NCBI RefSeq assembly: GCF_002797715.1
Contig: NZ_PGFF01000001.1
Coordinates: 1,635,304 to 1,699,303 of the forward strand
DNA: 64,000 bases
Direction: 5' to 3'
DNA from: Diaminobutyricimonas aerilata
Lineage (GTDB): Bacteria > Actinomycetota > Actinomycetes > Actinomycetales > Microbacteriaceae
The notes under the pieces are model-generated. The model made no database searches, was not told where the DNA came from, and was given only the letters and a program-made list of their open reading frames with translations. Numbering within the stretch: the stretch's first letter is position 1; every line of letters starts with the position of its first letter. The position numbers and the translations under genes are program-made. Below, one piece after another: positions 52,852-61,408 of this stretch.

Positions 52852-53586
52852 ATGCTCAGACTGCAGCGGATGACGCATGCCCTGCTGCGCCCGAGCGCCC
52901 GGGTGTGGCACGCGACCCAGCTGGACCGCTGGCGCGCGATCCCGCGACCCCACGACGACCCGATCGTCGACGTTCCGGGGGACGACGCTGATCGCGTGCT
53001 GCTGATCGGCGACGGCGCCGCCTGCGGGTACGGTGTGGTCAGTCATCATCTCGCGTTGGCCGGCGCGTTGGCGAGGCGTCTCGCGCACGCCACGGGACGC
53101 GGCGCGCGCGTCGAGGTGGTCACGCACCCCCGTCTGTTCGTCGGCGAGCTGAAGATCGAGCTCGAGCGACTCGAGCTCCGCGGCATGGACGCCATCGTCG
53201 TGACGACGGGCATCGGCGACGCGTGCCGACTGACCTCCATCCGCTCGTGGCAGCACGATGTGCGCGGCGCGGTCGACGCCGTGGTGGCCCACGCGCGACG
53301 CGACACGCCCGTGCTTTGGCTCGGCATCCCGTCCGTGCGGGCGATCCCGGTGTTCCGCGGTGTCTCCGCGCGCATCATCGAACACCACGCCGCGTTGTTG
53401 AATCGGCAGACGAGGATGCTGCTCGACGATCATCCGCGCGCGCAGTTCGTGCCGTTCGAACCGGATCCGCATCGCGACGGCGAACGGCACCGGAGTGCCG
53501 CGACATTCTCCCGCTGGGCCGATCTCGTCACCCCGTCGCTCCACCGCGCGCTGGACGAGCAGGTCGAGGGGCCGGTCGCGAAATAA
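52852..53586 (+). CDS. SGNH/GDSL-fold protein lacking canonical catalytic residues
   Basis: A 244-residue protein with an SGNH-hydrolase pattern. Block I reads LLIGDGAACGYGV, where the usual nucleophile Ser of GDS is Gly. Block III-like VVTTGIGD replaces G-x-N-D. The C-terminal DxxH is not present (the stretch reads RHRSAATFSRWA). The fold is probably kept while classic esterase chemistry is lost, or another nucleophile such as the nearby Cys is used. TAGAAT at 52798-52803 is a likely -10 box; CAGGATCAGG precedes the ATG. Confidence 0.75.
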   Translation: MLRLQRMTHALLRPSARVWHATQLDRWRAIPRPHDDPIVDVPGDDADRVLLIGDGAACGYGVVSHHLALAGALARRLAHATGRGARVEVVTHPRLFVGELKIELERLELRGMDAIVVTTGIGDACRLTSIRSWQHDVRGAVDAVVAHARRDTPVLWLGIPSVRAIPVFRGVSARIIEHHAALLNRQTRMLLDDHPRAQFVPFEPDPHRDGERHRSAATFSRWADLVTPSLHRALDEQVEGPVAK

Positions 53587-53634
53587 TCCCGTGTCGACGA
53601 CCGTTGCCACTGAAGACTCGACAAGGATGGATGT

Positions 53635-54462
53635 ATGACCGACACCGCCACGCTCAGCCCCGACGAGCAGCTCGCCGCATTCCGCAAGCGCCGTGAGGAG
53701 GTCGTGGTGCAGCCGCTCGGCAGCCTGGCCCTCGTCAACACGCAGTGGGTGGACTCGGAGCAGACGATCTGGGGTGTCCCGGGAACCTGGGCGCCGCGCA
53801 CCGACGGCGGATCCGGCCTGATCGTGAAGGCGGCGGCGTCCGAGGGGATCCGCGTCGACGGCGAGCTCGTCGACGGCGAGGCGATCGTTCGCGGCAAGGA
53901 CGACCCCGCCCCGAGCGAGATCGTGTTCAGCGACACCGTGCGCGGCTTCGTCATCGCGAGCGAAGAGGGCACGTACGCCCTCCGCGTGTGGGACGCCGAA
54001 TCGGAGGACATCCAGAAGTTCGGCGGCATCGACGCGTTCCCGTACAACCCGGAGTGGGTCATCCACGCCAGCTTCACCGAGAACCCCGAGGGCACCACCC
54101 TCGGCTTCGAGCACCTCAAGGACAACGGCAAGACCCGCGAAGAGGTGATCCCCGGCAGCATCCGCTTCACCAAGGACGGCGTCGACTACGACCTCGCCGC
54201 ATTCAAGGCCGGCCGCGCGCTGCAGCTCGTGTTCGCGGACACGACGAACGGGGACTCGACCTACAGCGTCGGACGGTTCCTCTACGTGGCGCCGAACCCG
54301 GATGGCACGATCATCCTCGACTTCAACCGTGCGGTGCTGCCTCCGTGCGCGTTCAGCTACAACTTCAACTGCCCGCTGCCGCCGAAGCAGAACCGTTTCC
54401 GCGTGCCGATCGAAGCGGGCGAGAAGAACGTGCTCGCCAAGGACGGCTCGCTGCTCCACTGA
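53635..54462 (+). CDS. DUF1684 domain protein
   Basis: A 275-residue protein. The C-terminal half (FLYVAPNPDGTIILDFNRAVLPPCAFSYNFNCPLPPKQNRFRVPIEAGEK pattern, residues ~220-265) is the DUF1684 signature with its two conserved Cys and a fixed Asn/Pro-rich loop. The family is widespread but uncharacterised. No signal peptide, so cytoplasmic. A GNAT gene starts 6 bp after the stop. Confidence 0.88.
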   Translation: MTDTATLSPDEQLAAFRKRREEVVVQPLGSLALVNTQWVDSEQTIWGVPGTWAPRTDGGSGLIVKAAASEGIRVDGELVDGEAIVRGKDDPAPSEIVFSDTVRGFVIASEEGTYALRVWDAESEDIQKFGGIDAFPYNPEWVIHASFTENPEGTTLGFEHLKDNGKTREEVIPGSIRFTKDGVDYDLAAFKAGRALQLVFADTTNGDSTYSVGRFLYVAPNPDGTIILDFNRAVLPPCAFSYNFNCPLPPKQNRFRVPIEAGEKNVLAKDGSLLH

Positions 54463-54467
54463 TCGAC

Positions 54468-55025
54468 ATGGTGGAGATCTACCGCCCGGTCGAGCCGGAC
54501 TGGGAGCGGGTGCGTGATCTGCGGCTCCGTGCACTGCGCGACACCCCCGTCGCGTTCCTCGAGAGCGTCGACGACGCGCTCGCCCTGCCCGAGGAGATCT
54601 GGCGCGAGCGCGCGCGTCGGAACGAGCAGCCGGACACGGTCGTGCTCGTCGCCCGCGATGCGGAGGCGGGCTGGGTCGGCACGATGACCGCAGTGGTGTC
54701 TGAGGCGGGCCCCTGGTACCTGGACCAGCGGCGTGAGCGGCCCCGCGAGCGACGCGCGTACCTCGTCGGTGTGTGGATCGACCCGGGCTTCCGCGGACGT
54801 GAGGCGGGTGTCACGGACCAGCTCCTCGCCGCCATCGCGGCGTGGGTGCGGGACGACCGCGGCCTCGCGAGACTCCACCTGCACGTGAGCGACGAGAACC
54901 CCCGCGCCCGCCGCTACTACGAGCGACGCGGCTTCACCGCGACCGGGGTGCTCGACCGCATCGAGGGCCGCGACGACACACAGGTGGAGCTCGTCGCCGC
55001 CGTCGCCGACCTCATCCCGGCCTGA
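54468..55025 (+). CDS. GNAT-family N-acetyltransferase
   Basis: A 185-residue acetyltransferase. It starts VEIYRPVEPDWERVRDLRLRALRDTP; YLVGVWIDPGFRGREAGVTDQLL is the acetyl-CoA-binding motif A region, although the usual R/Q-x-x-G-x-G/A is R-G-R-E-A-G. The C-terminal NPRARRYYERRGF is the typical last motif. ATG at 54468, probably cotranscribed with DUF1684. Substrate unknown. Copy F begins 50 bp after the stop. Confidence 0.88.
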   Translation: MVEIYRPVEPDWERVRDLRLRALRDTPVAFLESVDDALALPEEIWRERARRNEQPDTVVLVARDAEAGWVGTMTAVVSEAGPWYLDQRRERPRERRAYLVGVWIDPGFRGREAGVTDQLLAAIAAWVRDDRGLARLHLHVSDENPRARRYYERRGFTATGVLDRIEGRDDTQVELVAAVADLIPA

Positions 55026-55074
55026 CCTCACCCGCCGTCGGCCGCCGCTGTTCGGCGCGTCGGCGCGTCGGTGC

Positions 55075-55172
55075 GTCGGAAATTCAGGAGTCGGCGGGTC
55101 GAAGGGCTGAACCTGACCCATGATCCCGGGGGTGACTCGGAGCCACTGGTGCACCGCTCCTGAACTTCCGAC
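55075..55172. repeat. Palindromic element, copy F (98 bp)
   Basis: Perfect left arm (55075-55089); right arm TCCTGAACTTCCGAC with one change (55158-55172). The core GATCCCGGGGGTG at 55122-55134 is identical to copy C and again 47 bp from the left end (plus polarity). Confidence 0.9.
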
Positions 55173-55263
55173 GCACGACCGCGGAAATGCAGCAACCGAC
55201 CCACGCGGACACTGCCCACGCCCGCACAACGGGGCCTGCGGGCGCAGCGTCGGCGCGCCCAGC

Positions 55264-55360
55264 GTCGGAAACTCAGGAGTACGGCCGTCGCGCGGGTGCG
55301 TCGAGCCCGTGAACGTGCGGGCGTCGGCGAGCGGACGCCCACCACTCCTGAATTTCCGAC
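55264..55360. repeat. Palindromic element, copy G (97 bp)
   Basis: Left arm GTCGGAAACTCAGGA with one change (55264-55278), perfect right arm (55346-55360). The core is degenerate. It starts 189 bp after copy F, nearly the B-C spacing. Confidence 0.88.
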
Positions 55361-55457
55361 GGCCCGGGGCACGTGCGGGGCGGCGGCGGGCGGGTGACGC
55401 GCTCCTGCGGAGCACACGGCCGCGAGGCGGGTCGGCGGCAGGCGGCAGACTGGACGG

Positions 55458-57089
55458 ATGTACATCGTGCTCGAGCGCCGTCCCGACGGGGGCGTGCTCG
55501 CGCACCACACGGACGACGGCGGCCGCGTGACAACGACGGACGCGGTGCGGGAGGGCGACCTCGCGACCTACGTGTCGAGCCGCGAGCCCGGCGACACCCG
55601 ATGGGTGTGGCACGACACCGCCGCCTGGTACCCGCGCCTGCTCGCCGCCGGCGTGCGGGTCGAGCGGTGCCACGACCTTCGGCTCGCGCACGTCATCCTG
55701 CGCTCCTCGCTGTTCACCGCGCACACCTCGATCGCTGCCGCGCCGAGTTCCGGCTGGGACCGGCTCGCGGGAGCCGCCGCGGTGGACCTCGATGCCTTGT
55801 TCGACGTCGAGCAGCGCGACGACCTCGATCCGGTCGCCGAGTTCGCGTTGCAGCGCGAAGCGGTCACCGGCTCCGATGCGCGCATCGGCCGCCTCGTGAA
55901 CGCGGAGTCGGCGGGCGCTCTCGTCGCCGCCGAGATGACGCACGCCGGACTGCCGTGGCGAGCGGATGCCCACGACGCGTTGCTCGCGGCGGCGCTCGGT
56001 CCACGCCCGCGGCACGGTGAACGCCCAGCGGAACTGGAGCGCCTCGCCGATGAGGTGCGTCGCGCGCTCGACGCGCCCGACCTCAACCCGGATTCCCCGC
56101 CGGAACTCGTGCGCGCCCTCCGCCGCGCGGGGATCACCGTCGACTCGACGCGCTCGCACGAGTTGAAGCGCATCGAGCACCCGGTCATCCCGCCGCTGCT
56201 CGAGTTCAAGAAACTCGCGCGCCTGCACACCGCGAACGGCTGGCACTGGCTCGACACCTGGGTGCGTGACGGGCGATTCCGTCCGGTGTACGTTCCCGGC
56301 GGTGTCGTGACCGGCCGATGGGCCTCGAACGGCGGGGGAGCGCTGCAGCTTCCCGCGCAGGTGCGTTCCGCCGTGATCGCCGACCCGGGGTGGAAGCTCG
56401 TCGTCGCCGATGCCGCCCAGCTCGAGCCCCGGGTGCTCGCCGGGATGTCGGCCGATACCGCAATGGCGACGGCCGCGCGCGCGAGCGACCTCTACCAGGC
56501 CATGGTCGACAGCGGGGCGGTGCAGACGCGCGAGCAGGCGAAGTACGGCATCCTCGGCGCGATCTACGGCGGCACCCGGGGCGAGAGCGGCCGGATGTTG
56601 CCCCGCATCACCCGCGCGTATCCGCGCGCGATGGCCCTCGTCGAAGACGCGGCCCGGGCGGGCGAGCGCGGCGAGCGGGTGCGCACCTGGCTCGGCCGCA
56701 CGTCGCCTCTTCCCGGCGAGGCCATGGTGACATCGACGGACGAACCGGATGCGGTGGACCGCGCGGCCCAGGGGCGCGCACGCGCGTGGGGTCGGTTCAC
56801 CCGCAACTTCGTGGTGCAGGGCACCGCGGCCGAATGGGCGTTGCACTGGATGGCGACCCTGCGCATCCGGCTCTGGGAGCTCGGCGACGGACGACTCGAG
56901 GAACGACCGCACCTGGCGTTCTTCCTGCACGACGAAGTCGTCGTGCATACGCCGGAGGCGTCGGCCGAGCGGGTCGCCGAGACGATCCGCGAGTGCGCCG
57001 CGGAGGCGGGCCGGTTGCTGTTCGGCTCGTTCCCGATCGAGTTCCCGCTGAGCGTCGCCATCGTCGACGACTACGGGCAGGCCAAGTGA
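55458..57089 (+). CDS. Family-A DNA polymerase with 3'-5' exonuclease-like N-terminus
   Basis: A 543-residue protein. The C-terminal ~330 residues are a Pol I-type polymerase: motif A VVADAAQLEPRVLAG near residue 315 (the usual DYSQIELR has A-A for Y-S, keeping the metal Asp), motif B with K-Y-G-I-L-G-A-I-Y-G-G near 360, and motif C F-L-H-D-E-V-V near 490. The N-terminal ~200 residues align in place of an exonuclease domain, but the acidic catalytic set is not evident. It is much shorter than PolA (no 5' nuclease). It is a second family-A polymerase of unknown role. Confidence 0.88.
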   Translation: MYIVLERRPDGGVLAHHTDDGGRVTTTDAVREGDLATYVSSREPGDTRWVWHDTAAWYPRLLAAGVRVERCHDLRLAHVILRSSLFTAHTSIAAAPSSGWDRLAGAAAVDLDALFDVEQRDDLDPVAEFALQREAVTGSDARIGRLVNAESAGALVAAEMTHAGLPWRADAHDALLAAALGPRPRHGERPAELERLADEVRRALDAPDLNPDSPPELVRALRRAGITVDSTRSHELKRIEHPVIPPLLEFKKLARLHTANGWHWLDTWVRDGRFRPVYVPGGVVTGRWASNGGGALQLPAQVRSAVIADPGWKLVVADAAQLEPRVLAGMSADTAMATAARASDLYQAMVDSGAVQTREQAKYGILGAIYGGTRGESGRMLPRITRAYPRAMALVEDAARAGERGERVRTWLGRTSPLPGEAMVTSTDEPDAVDRAAQGRARAWGRFTRNFVVQGTAAEWALHWMATLRIRLWELGDGRLEERPHLAFFLHDEVVVHTPEASAERVAETIRECAAEAGRLLFGSFPIEFPLSVAIVDDYGQAK

Positions 57090-57108
57090 GGCGCGCCGAA
57101 TCACACGC

Positions 57109-57138
57109 TTGTCATTTCGCAGCCTGATCCGCAATAAT
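57109..57138 (+). promoter_or_regulatory. Promoter TTGTCA-N18-AATAAT before DUF3145
   Basis: TTGTCA (57109-57114) and AATAAT (57133-57138) are spaced 18 bp, one of the few near-consensus sigma-A promoters in the window. The predicted leader is about 50 nt. Confidence 0.6.
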
Positions 57139-57196
57139 GCAGGGGACAGGCACTGTCACGCCGAGATCAGACCGATGGGGAAGTCGCATCTGATCG

Positions 57197-57712
57197 ATGG
57201 GAGTGGAAGTGGCTGCTGCGATTGCGCGCGGAGTGCTGTATGTGCACTCCGCTCCTCGTGCTCTGTGCCCGCATGTGGAGTGGGCGGCAGGTCGCGCCCT
57301 GGGGCGTGCCGTCAATTTCGATTGGATGGCGCAGCCCGTGCTGAAGGGTGCCCAGAGAACCGAGTTCTACTGGGAGGGTGAGCGCGGCACCGGCGCGAAG
57401 CTGGCCTCAGCGTTGCGCGGGTGGGAGCACCTGCGCTTCGAGGTCACCGAGGATGCCGGACTCGGCACCGACGGCGGCCGCTGGTTGCACACCCCCGACC
57501 TCGGCATCTTCTTCGCCCAGACCGACACCGTGGGCAACATCGTCATCCCCGAGGACCGGGTGCGGTACGCGATAGAGATCGCCGGATCGAACGCGCTCGA
57601 ACTGCACCGTGAGCTGCGGCTCGCGCTCGGGCAGGCGTGGGACGACGAACTCGAGCCGTTCCGGCACGCGAGCGAAGACAACCCCGTCGTCTGGCTGCAC
57701 AAGGTCGGCTGA
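57197..57712 (+). CDS. DUF3145 protein
   Basis: A 171-residue actinobacterial protein. ARGVLYVHSAPRALCPHVEWAAG at the start and YWEGERGTGAKLASALRGWEHLRFEVTEDA identify DUF3145. The family is conserved and typically lies next to the fatty-acid synthesis cluster, as here, but has no known function. The start may be the ATG at 57197 or the GTG at 57209. It converges on fabF with a shared terminator. Confidence 0.9.
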   Translation: MGVEVAAAIARGVLYVHSAPRALCPHVEWAAGRALGRAVNFDWMAQPVLKGAQRTEFYWEGERGTGAKLASALRGWEHLRFEVTEDAGLGTDGGRWLHTPDLGIFFAQTDTVGNIVIPEDRVRYAIEIAGSNALELHRELRLALGQAWDDELEPFRHASEDNPVVWLHKVG

Positions 57713-57728
57713 CGACGGAGAAGACGAA

Positions 57729-57762
57729 GAACGGGCCGCCTCCGCGAGGAGCCGGCCCGTTC
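57729..57762. terminator. Terminator between DUF3145 and fabF
   Basis: GAACGGGCCG/CGGCCCGTTC outer stem (10 bp) with an inner CTCC/GGAG stem and a GCGA loop, between convergent genes. Confidence 0.85.
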
Positions 57763-57776
57763 TGCGCGCGTGCGGC

Positions 57777-59021
57777 TCAGTAGCTGCGGAACGCCGCCAC
57801 CGAGTTGTGTCCGCCGAATCCGAACGAGTTGCTGATGGCGAGCAGCGGACCGTCGCCGAGCGGGCGGGGCTCGGTGACCACGTCGAGCGGGATCTCCGGG
57901 TCCTGCTCGTCGAGGTTGATCGTCGGCGGGGCGACACGCTCCGAGACGGCGAGGATGGTGAAGATCGCCTCGAGGGCGCCGGTTCCACCGAGCAGGTGGC
58001 CGGTCGACGCCTTCGTGGCCGACACGGGGATGATCGGCAGGTGATCGCCGAAGATGCGCGCGAGTGCCCGGTATTCGGCGATGTCGCCGACCGGGGTGCT
58101 CGTGGCGTGAGCGTTGATGTGCGAGACGTCCTCCGGCGTGGCGCCGGCCTGCTCGATCGCCGTCTTCATGGCTCGTGCGGCCGCAGACCCCTCCGGGTCG
58201 GGAGCAGTGATGTGGTACGAGTCGCTCGTGACCGAACCGCCGGCGAGCTCCGCGTAGATGCGGGCGCCGCGGGCCAGCGCGTGCTCCTCCGTCTCGAGCA
58301 CCACGGCACCGGCGCCCTCGGCGAGCACGAAGCCGTCGCGGTTGACGTCGTACGGGCGCGAGGCGCGGGCCGGGTCGTCGTTGCGCTTCGAGAGCGCCTG
58401 CATCGATGCGAACGCCGCGATCGGAAGCGGGTGGATGACCGCTTCGGTGCCGCCGGCGATGACGACGTCGGCGATGCCGAGCTGGAGGTGCTCGTAGGCG
58501 TTCGCGAGCGCCTCGGTGCCGGATGCGCAGGCCGAGACGACCGTGCGGGCACCGCCGCGCGCGGACACCTCCATGCTCACAGCGGCCGCGGCCGAGTTCG
58601 GCATGATCATCGGGATGGTCATCGGCAGCACGCGCCGCGGACCCTTCTCGCGCAGCGTGTCCCAGGCGTCGAGGAGGGTCCAGAGCCCGCCGATGCCGGT
58701 GGCGTAGTCGACGAGGATCCGCACCGGGTCGGTGTCGGGGGCGCCGGCGTCCTGCCACGCCTCGCGCGCGGCGATGAGGGCGAACTGCGCGGACGGGTCG
58801 AGACGCTTCGTCTCCTGACGGCTGAGCACGTCGGCCGCGGGTACCTTCGCCTGCGCGGCGAACGTCACCGGCAGCTCGTGGGCGGCGACCCACTCCTGTT
58901 CGAGCGGGCGCACGCCGGACTCGCCGCGGAGCAGGGCGTCCCAGCTCTCACGCGCGGTCCCGCCGAGCGGGGTGGTCGCACCGATACCGGTGACGACGAT
59001 CTTCTTGGGTGTGGTGGTCAT
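57777..59021 (-). CDS. fabF: 3-oxoacyl-[ACP] synthase II
   Basis: A 414-residue condensing enzyme elongating acyl-ACP with malonyl-ACP. Catalytic Cys165 in V-V-S-A-C-A-S-G, His in HINAHATSTPVGD, Lys in SATKASTGHLLGGTGALE and the second His in the same motif. The ATG at 59021 follows AGAGGAAA. The frame stays open upstream, but that part is the hairpin region after acpP. Last gene of the fabD-fabH-acpP-fabF row. Confidence 0.97.
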   Translation of the reverse strand: MTTTPKKIVVTGIGATTPLGGTARESWDALLRGESGVRPLEQEWVAAHELPVTFAAQAKVPAADVLSRQETKRLDPSAQFALIAAREAWQDAGAPDTDPVRILVDYATGIGGLWTLLDAWDTLREKGPRRVLPMTIPMIMPNSAAAAVSMEVSARGGARTVVSACASGTEALANAYEHLQLGIADVVIAGGTEAVIHPLPIAAFASMQALSKRNDDPARASRPYDVNRDGFVLAEGAGAVVLETEEHALARGARIYAELAGGSVTSDSYHITAPDPEGSAAARAMKTAIEQAGATPEDVSHINAHATSTPVGDIAEYRALARIFGDHLPIIPVSATKASTGHLLGGTGALEAIFTILAVSERVAPPTINLDEQDPEIPLDVVTEPRPLGDGPLLAISNSFGFGGHNSVAAFRSY

Positions 59022-59060
59022 ACGACTTTCCTCTGATGGATCGTGGGCCGCATCCGCGTA

Positions 59061-59092
59061 TCCGGCCGGACTCGCTGCCGTGCCCGGCCGGA
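59061..59092 (-). terminator. Intercistronic hairpin between acpP and fabF
   Basis: TCCGGCCGG (59061-59069) pairs with CCGGCCGGA (59084-59092) around a 14-nt loop. It follows acpP within the operon and may stabilise the acpP message or stop part of transcription before fabF. Confidence 0.5.
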
Positions 59093-59106
59093 TGCGCGGT
59101 GGAGGG

Positions 59107-59355
59107 TCAGCCCTGCGCGTTGACGATGAAGTTGACGGCGTCACCCACGGTCTTGAGGTTCTTGACCTCGTCGTCCGGGATCTTCACGTCGAACTTCTCC
59201 TCGGCGTTGACCACGATGGTCATCATCGAGATGGAGTCGATGTCGAGGTCGTCGGTGAAGGACTTGTCCAGCTCGACCGTGTCGGTCGCGATGCCGGTCT
59301 CATCGTTGATGAGCTCGGCGAGTCCGGCCAGAACTTCTTCGGTGGACAATGCCAT
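59107..59355 (-). CDS. acpP: Acyl carrier protein
   Basis: An 82-residue acidic protein. The phosphopantetheine attachment site is Ser41 in D-L-D-I-D-S-I-S-M-M, with Ile where most ACPs have Leu after the Ser. It carries the growing chain between FabD, FabH and FabF. GAGGAG precedes the ATG. Confidence 0.97.
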   Translation of the reverse strand: MALSTEEVLAGLAELINDETGIATDTVELDKSFTDDLDIDSISMMTIVVNAEEKFDVKIPDDEVKNLKTVGDAVNFIVNAQG

Positions 59356-59395
59356 GTTTTTTCTCCTCAGGGGGTGTCGTTGACCGTGGTCAAGC

Positions 59396-60394
59396 TTAGG
59401 GGAGCCGCACGACCTGGGCCCCGAACACCAGGCCGGCTCCGAAGCCGATCTGCAGGGCCAGGCCGCCGCTGAGCTGCGGGTTCTCCTGCAGCAGGCGGTG
59501 GGCGGCGAGGGGGATGGATGCCGCGGACGTGTTGCCGGTGTCGGCGATGTCGCGGCCGATCGCGACGCTCTCCGGCAGCCCCAGCTGCTTGGCGAACTCG
59601 TCGACGATACGCATGTTGGCCTGGTGGGGGATGAAGGCGACGATGTCGTCGGGGCCGACACCGGCCACGTCGAGCGCCTGCCGGGCGACCTTCGCCATCT
59701 CCCAGACGGCCCAACGGAAGACGGTCTGGCCCTCCTGGCGGAGCGTCGGCCATTCGGCCTCGCCGTCGCGGAACTGAGTGAGCGTGGCGTTCATGCCGAC
59801 CGCATCCGCCTTCGACCCGTCGGAGCCCCACACGGTCGCGCTGATGCCGGGCTCGTCGGCGGGGCCGATCACCGCGGCGCCCGCGCCGTCACCGAGCAGG
59901 AAGGAGATCGACCGATCGGTGGGGTCGACCACGTCGGACAGCTTCTCGGCCCCGATGACGAGGGCGTAGTGGGCGGCCCCTGCCCGGATGAGGGCGTCGG
60001 CCTGGGTGATCGCGTAGGTGTAGCCGGCGCACGCCGCGTTGAGGTCGTAAGCCGCGGCCGGGTTGGCCCCCACACGGTCGGCGACGACGGCGGCCATGGA
60101 CGGCGTCTGCTGCACGTTGCTGATCGTCGCGATGAGCACCGCGTCGATCTGGGACGGGTCGACACCGGAACGTTCGATCGCCTCGCGGGCGGCGCGCTCG
60201 GCGAGGTCGACCGCGCCGACGGACTTCGACGCGCGGGTGCGCGTCACGATCCCGGTGCGCTGGCGGATCCACTCGTCCGACGAGTTGATCGGCTCGATGA
60301 GATCGTCGTTCGGCACGACGAGGTCTCCGCGGGCGGCGCCGAGCGCGTAGATGCGCGTGTACTGGGCACCGACGCCCTGCTTCAGCGTGGTCAC
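59396..60394 (-). CDS. fabH: 3-oxoacyl-[ACP] synthase III
   Basis: A 332-residue initiating condensing enzyme joining an acyl-CoA primer to malonyl-ACP. Cys122 in N-A-A-C-A-G-Y, His in FIPHQANMR and Asn in DTGNTSAASIP make the catalytic triad. The start is the GTG at 60394, which overlaps the fabD stop as GTGA and follows AAGGAGG. In this group FabH often prefers branched primers, which is not visible here. Confidence 0.97.
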   Translation of the reverse strand: MTTLKQGVGAQYTRIYALGAARGDLVVPNDDLIEPINSSDEWIRQRTGIVTRTRASKSVGAVDLAERAAREAIERSGVDPSQIDAVLIATISNVQQTPSMAAVVADRVGANPAAAYDLNAACAGYTYAITQADALIRAGAAHYALVIGAEKLSDVVDPTDRSISFLLGDGAGAAVIGPADEPGISATVWGSDGSKADAVGMNATLTQFRDGEAEWPTLRQEGQTVFRWAVWEMAKVARQALDVAGVGPDDIVAFIPHQANMRIVDEFAKQLGLPESVAIGRDIADTGNTSAASIPLAAHRLLQENPQLSGGLALQIGFGAGLVFGAQVVRLP

Positions 60395-61326
60395 GAGTCC
60401 TCCTTGGGCTGGTCGGCGCGGAGCATCTCGGTGGCGGCCGCGAGGTCGTCGGGGGTCTTCACTGCGACGGAGGGCACGCCCTTCAGCCCGCGCTTGGCGA
60501 GCCCGACGAGGGCGCCCGCGGGTGCGAGCTCGATGATGCCGGTGACGCCGTCCGCCGCGAACGACTCCATCGTCGCGTCCCAGCGCACCGGCGAGGCGAC
60601 CTGGCCGACGAGGAGCTGTACGAAGTCGGCACCGGATGCGACGCGCTGACCGCTGTTGTTGGTCCAGAGCGGCAGGCGCGGGTCCGCGGGGGAGAGGGTG
60701 CCCGCCACCTCGGCGAGTCGCTCCCGGGCGGGCTGCATGTACCGGCTGTGGAACGCGCCGGCCACCTGCAGCGGGATGACGCGGGCTCGTGCCGGCGGTT
60801 CGGCCGACAGCTGCGCGAGCGACTCCAGCGCCCCGGCGACGACGACCTGCCCGCCGCCGTTGTGGTTGGCCGCCTCGAGGTCGAGCGCGGCGAGCTTCGC
60901 CGCGAGCTCGTCGGGGTCGGCACCGATGACGGCACTCATCCCGGTCGCGTTCTGCGCTGCGGCCTCCGCCATCGCGCGAGCGCGTTCGGAGACGAACCGG
61001 AGCGCCTCGTCGTCGCTCAGCACACCGGCGATCGCGGCGGCCGAGATCTCCCCGACGGAGTGCCCGGCCACGCCGGCCACGTCGTCCGATCCGCCCGCGT
61101 CGACAAGGGCGTGCCAACTGACGAGACTCGCGGCGACGATGAGCGGCTGGGCGACGGCGGTGTCGCGGATGGTGTCGGCATCCGACTCGGTGCCGTGACG
61201 CACGAGGTCGATGCCGACCGCCTGGGAGTACTGCTCGAGCAGTTCGCGGCTGCGCCCGTGGGCGAGCCAGGGTTCGAGGAATCCGGGGGTCTGCGAGCCC
61301 TGTCCGGGGGCGACGACGACGATCAC
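60391..61326 (-). CDS. fabD: Malonyl-CoA:ACP transacylase
   Basis: A 311-residue enzyme loading malonyl onto ACP. The nucleophile is Ser90 in G-H-S-V-G-E, with the early APGQGSQTPGFL and the later GAFHSRYM (catalytic His). GTG start at 61326, preceded by AGAGAGGA. First gene of the fab row, immediately downstream of the FasR-type regulator on the same strand. Confidence 0.96.
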   Translation of the reverse strand: MIVVVAPGQGSQTPGFLEPWLAHGRSRELLEQYSQAVGIDLVRHGTESDADTIRDTAVAQPLIVAASLVSWHALVDAGGSDDVAGVAGHSVGEISAAAIAGVLSDDEALRFVSERARAMAEAAAQNATGMSAVIGADPDELAAKLAALDLEAANHNGGGQVVVAGALESLAQLSAEPPARARVIPLQVAGAFHSRYMQPARERLAEVAGTLSPADPRLPLWTNNSGQRVASGADFVQLLVGQVASPVRWDATMESFAADGVTGIIELAPAGALVGLAKRGLKGVPSVAVKTPDDLAAATEMLRADQPKEDS

Positions 61327-61359
61327 TGCTCTATCCTCTCTGCACCCCGGCCGCGACCG

Positions 61360-61408
61360 CTGTGCAAATCGGCCTAATGTTCGGCCGGATCGTTGTATAT
61401 GTCCTACG
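61360..61408 (-). promoter_or_regulatory. AT-richer region before fabD, possible FasR site
   Basis: The gap between fasR and fabD contains TATACA on the minus strand and an imperfect dyad ATCGGCC ... GGCCGGAT around an AT-rich centre (61367-61390). It is a plausible promoter and operator, but no known FasR consensus was matched. Confidence 0.35.

Larger units (their letters stand above)
55026..55457. other. 432-bp intergenic stretch with two palindromic elements
   Basis: Holds copies F and G, a ~91-bp spacer between them, and the short region before the DNA polymerase gene, where CAGACT (55446-55451) is 6 nt before the ATG. No gene or RNA was recognised in the remainder. Confidence 0.6.
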
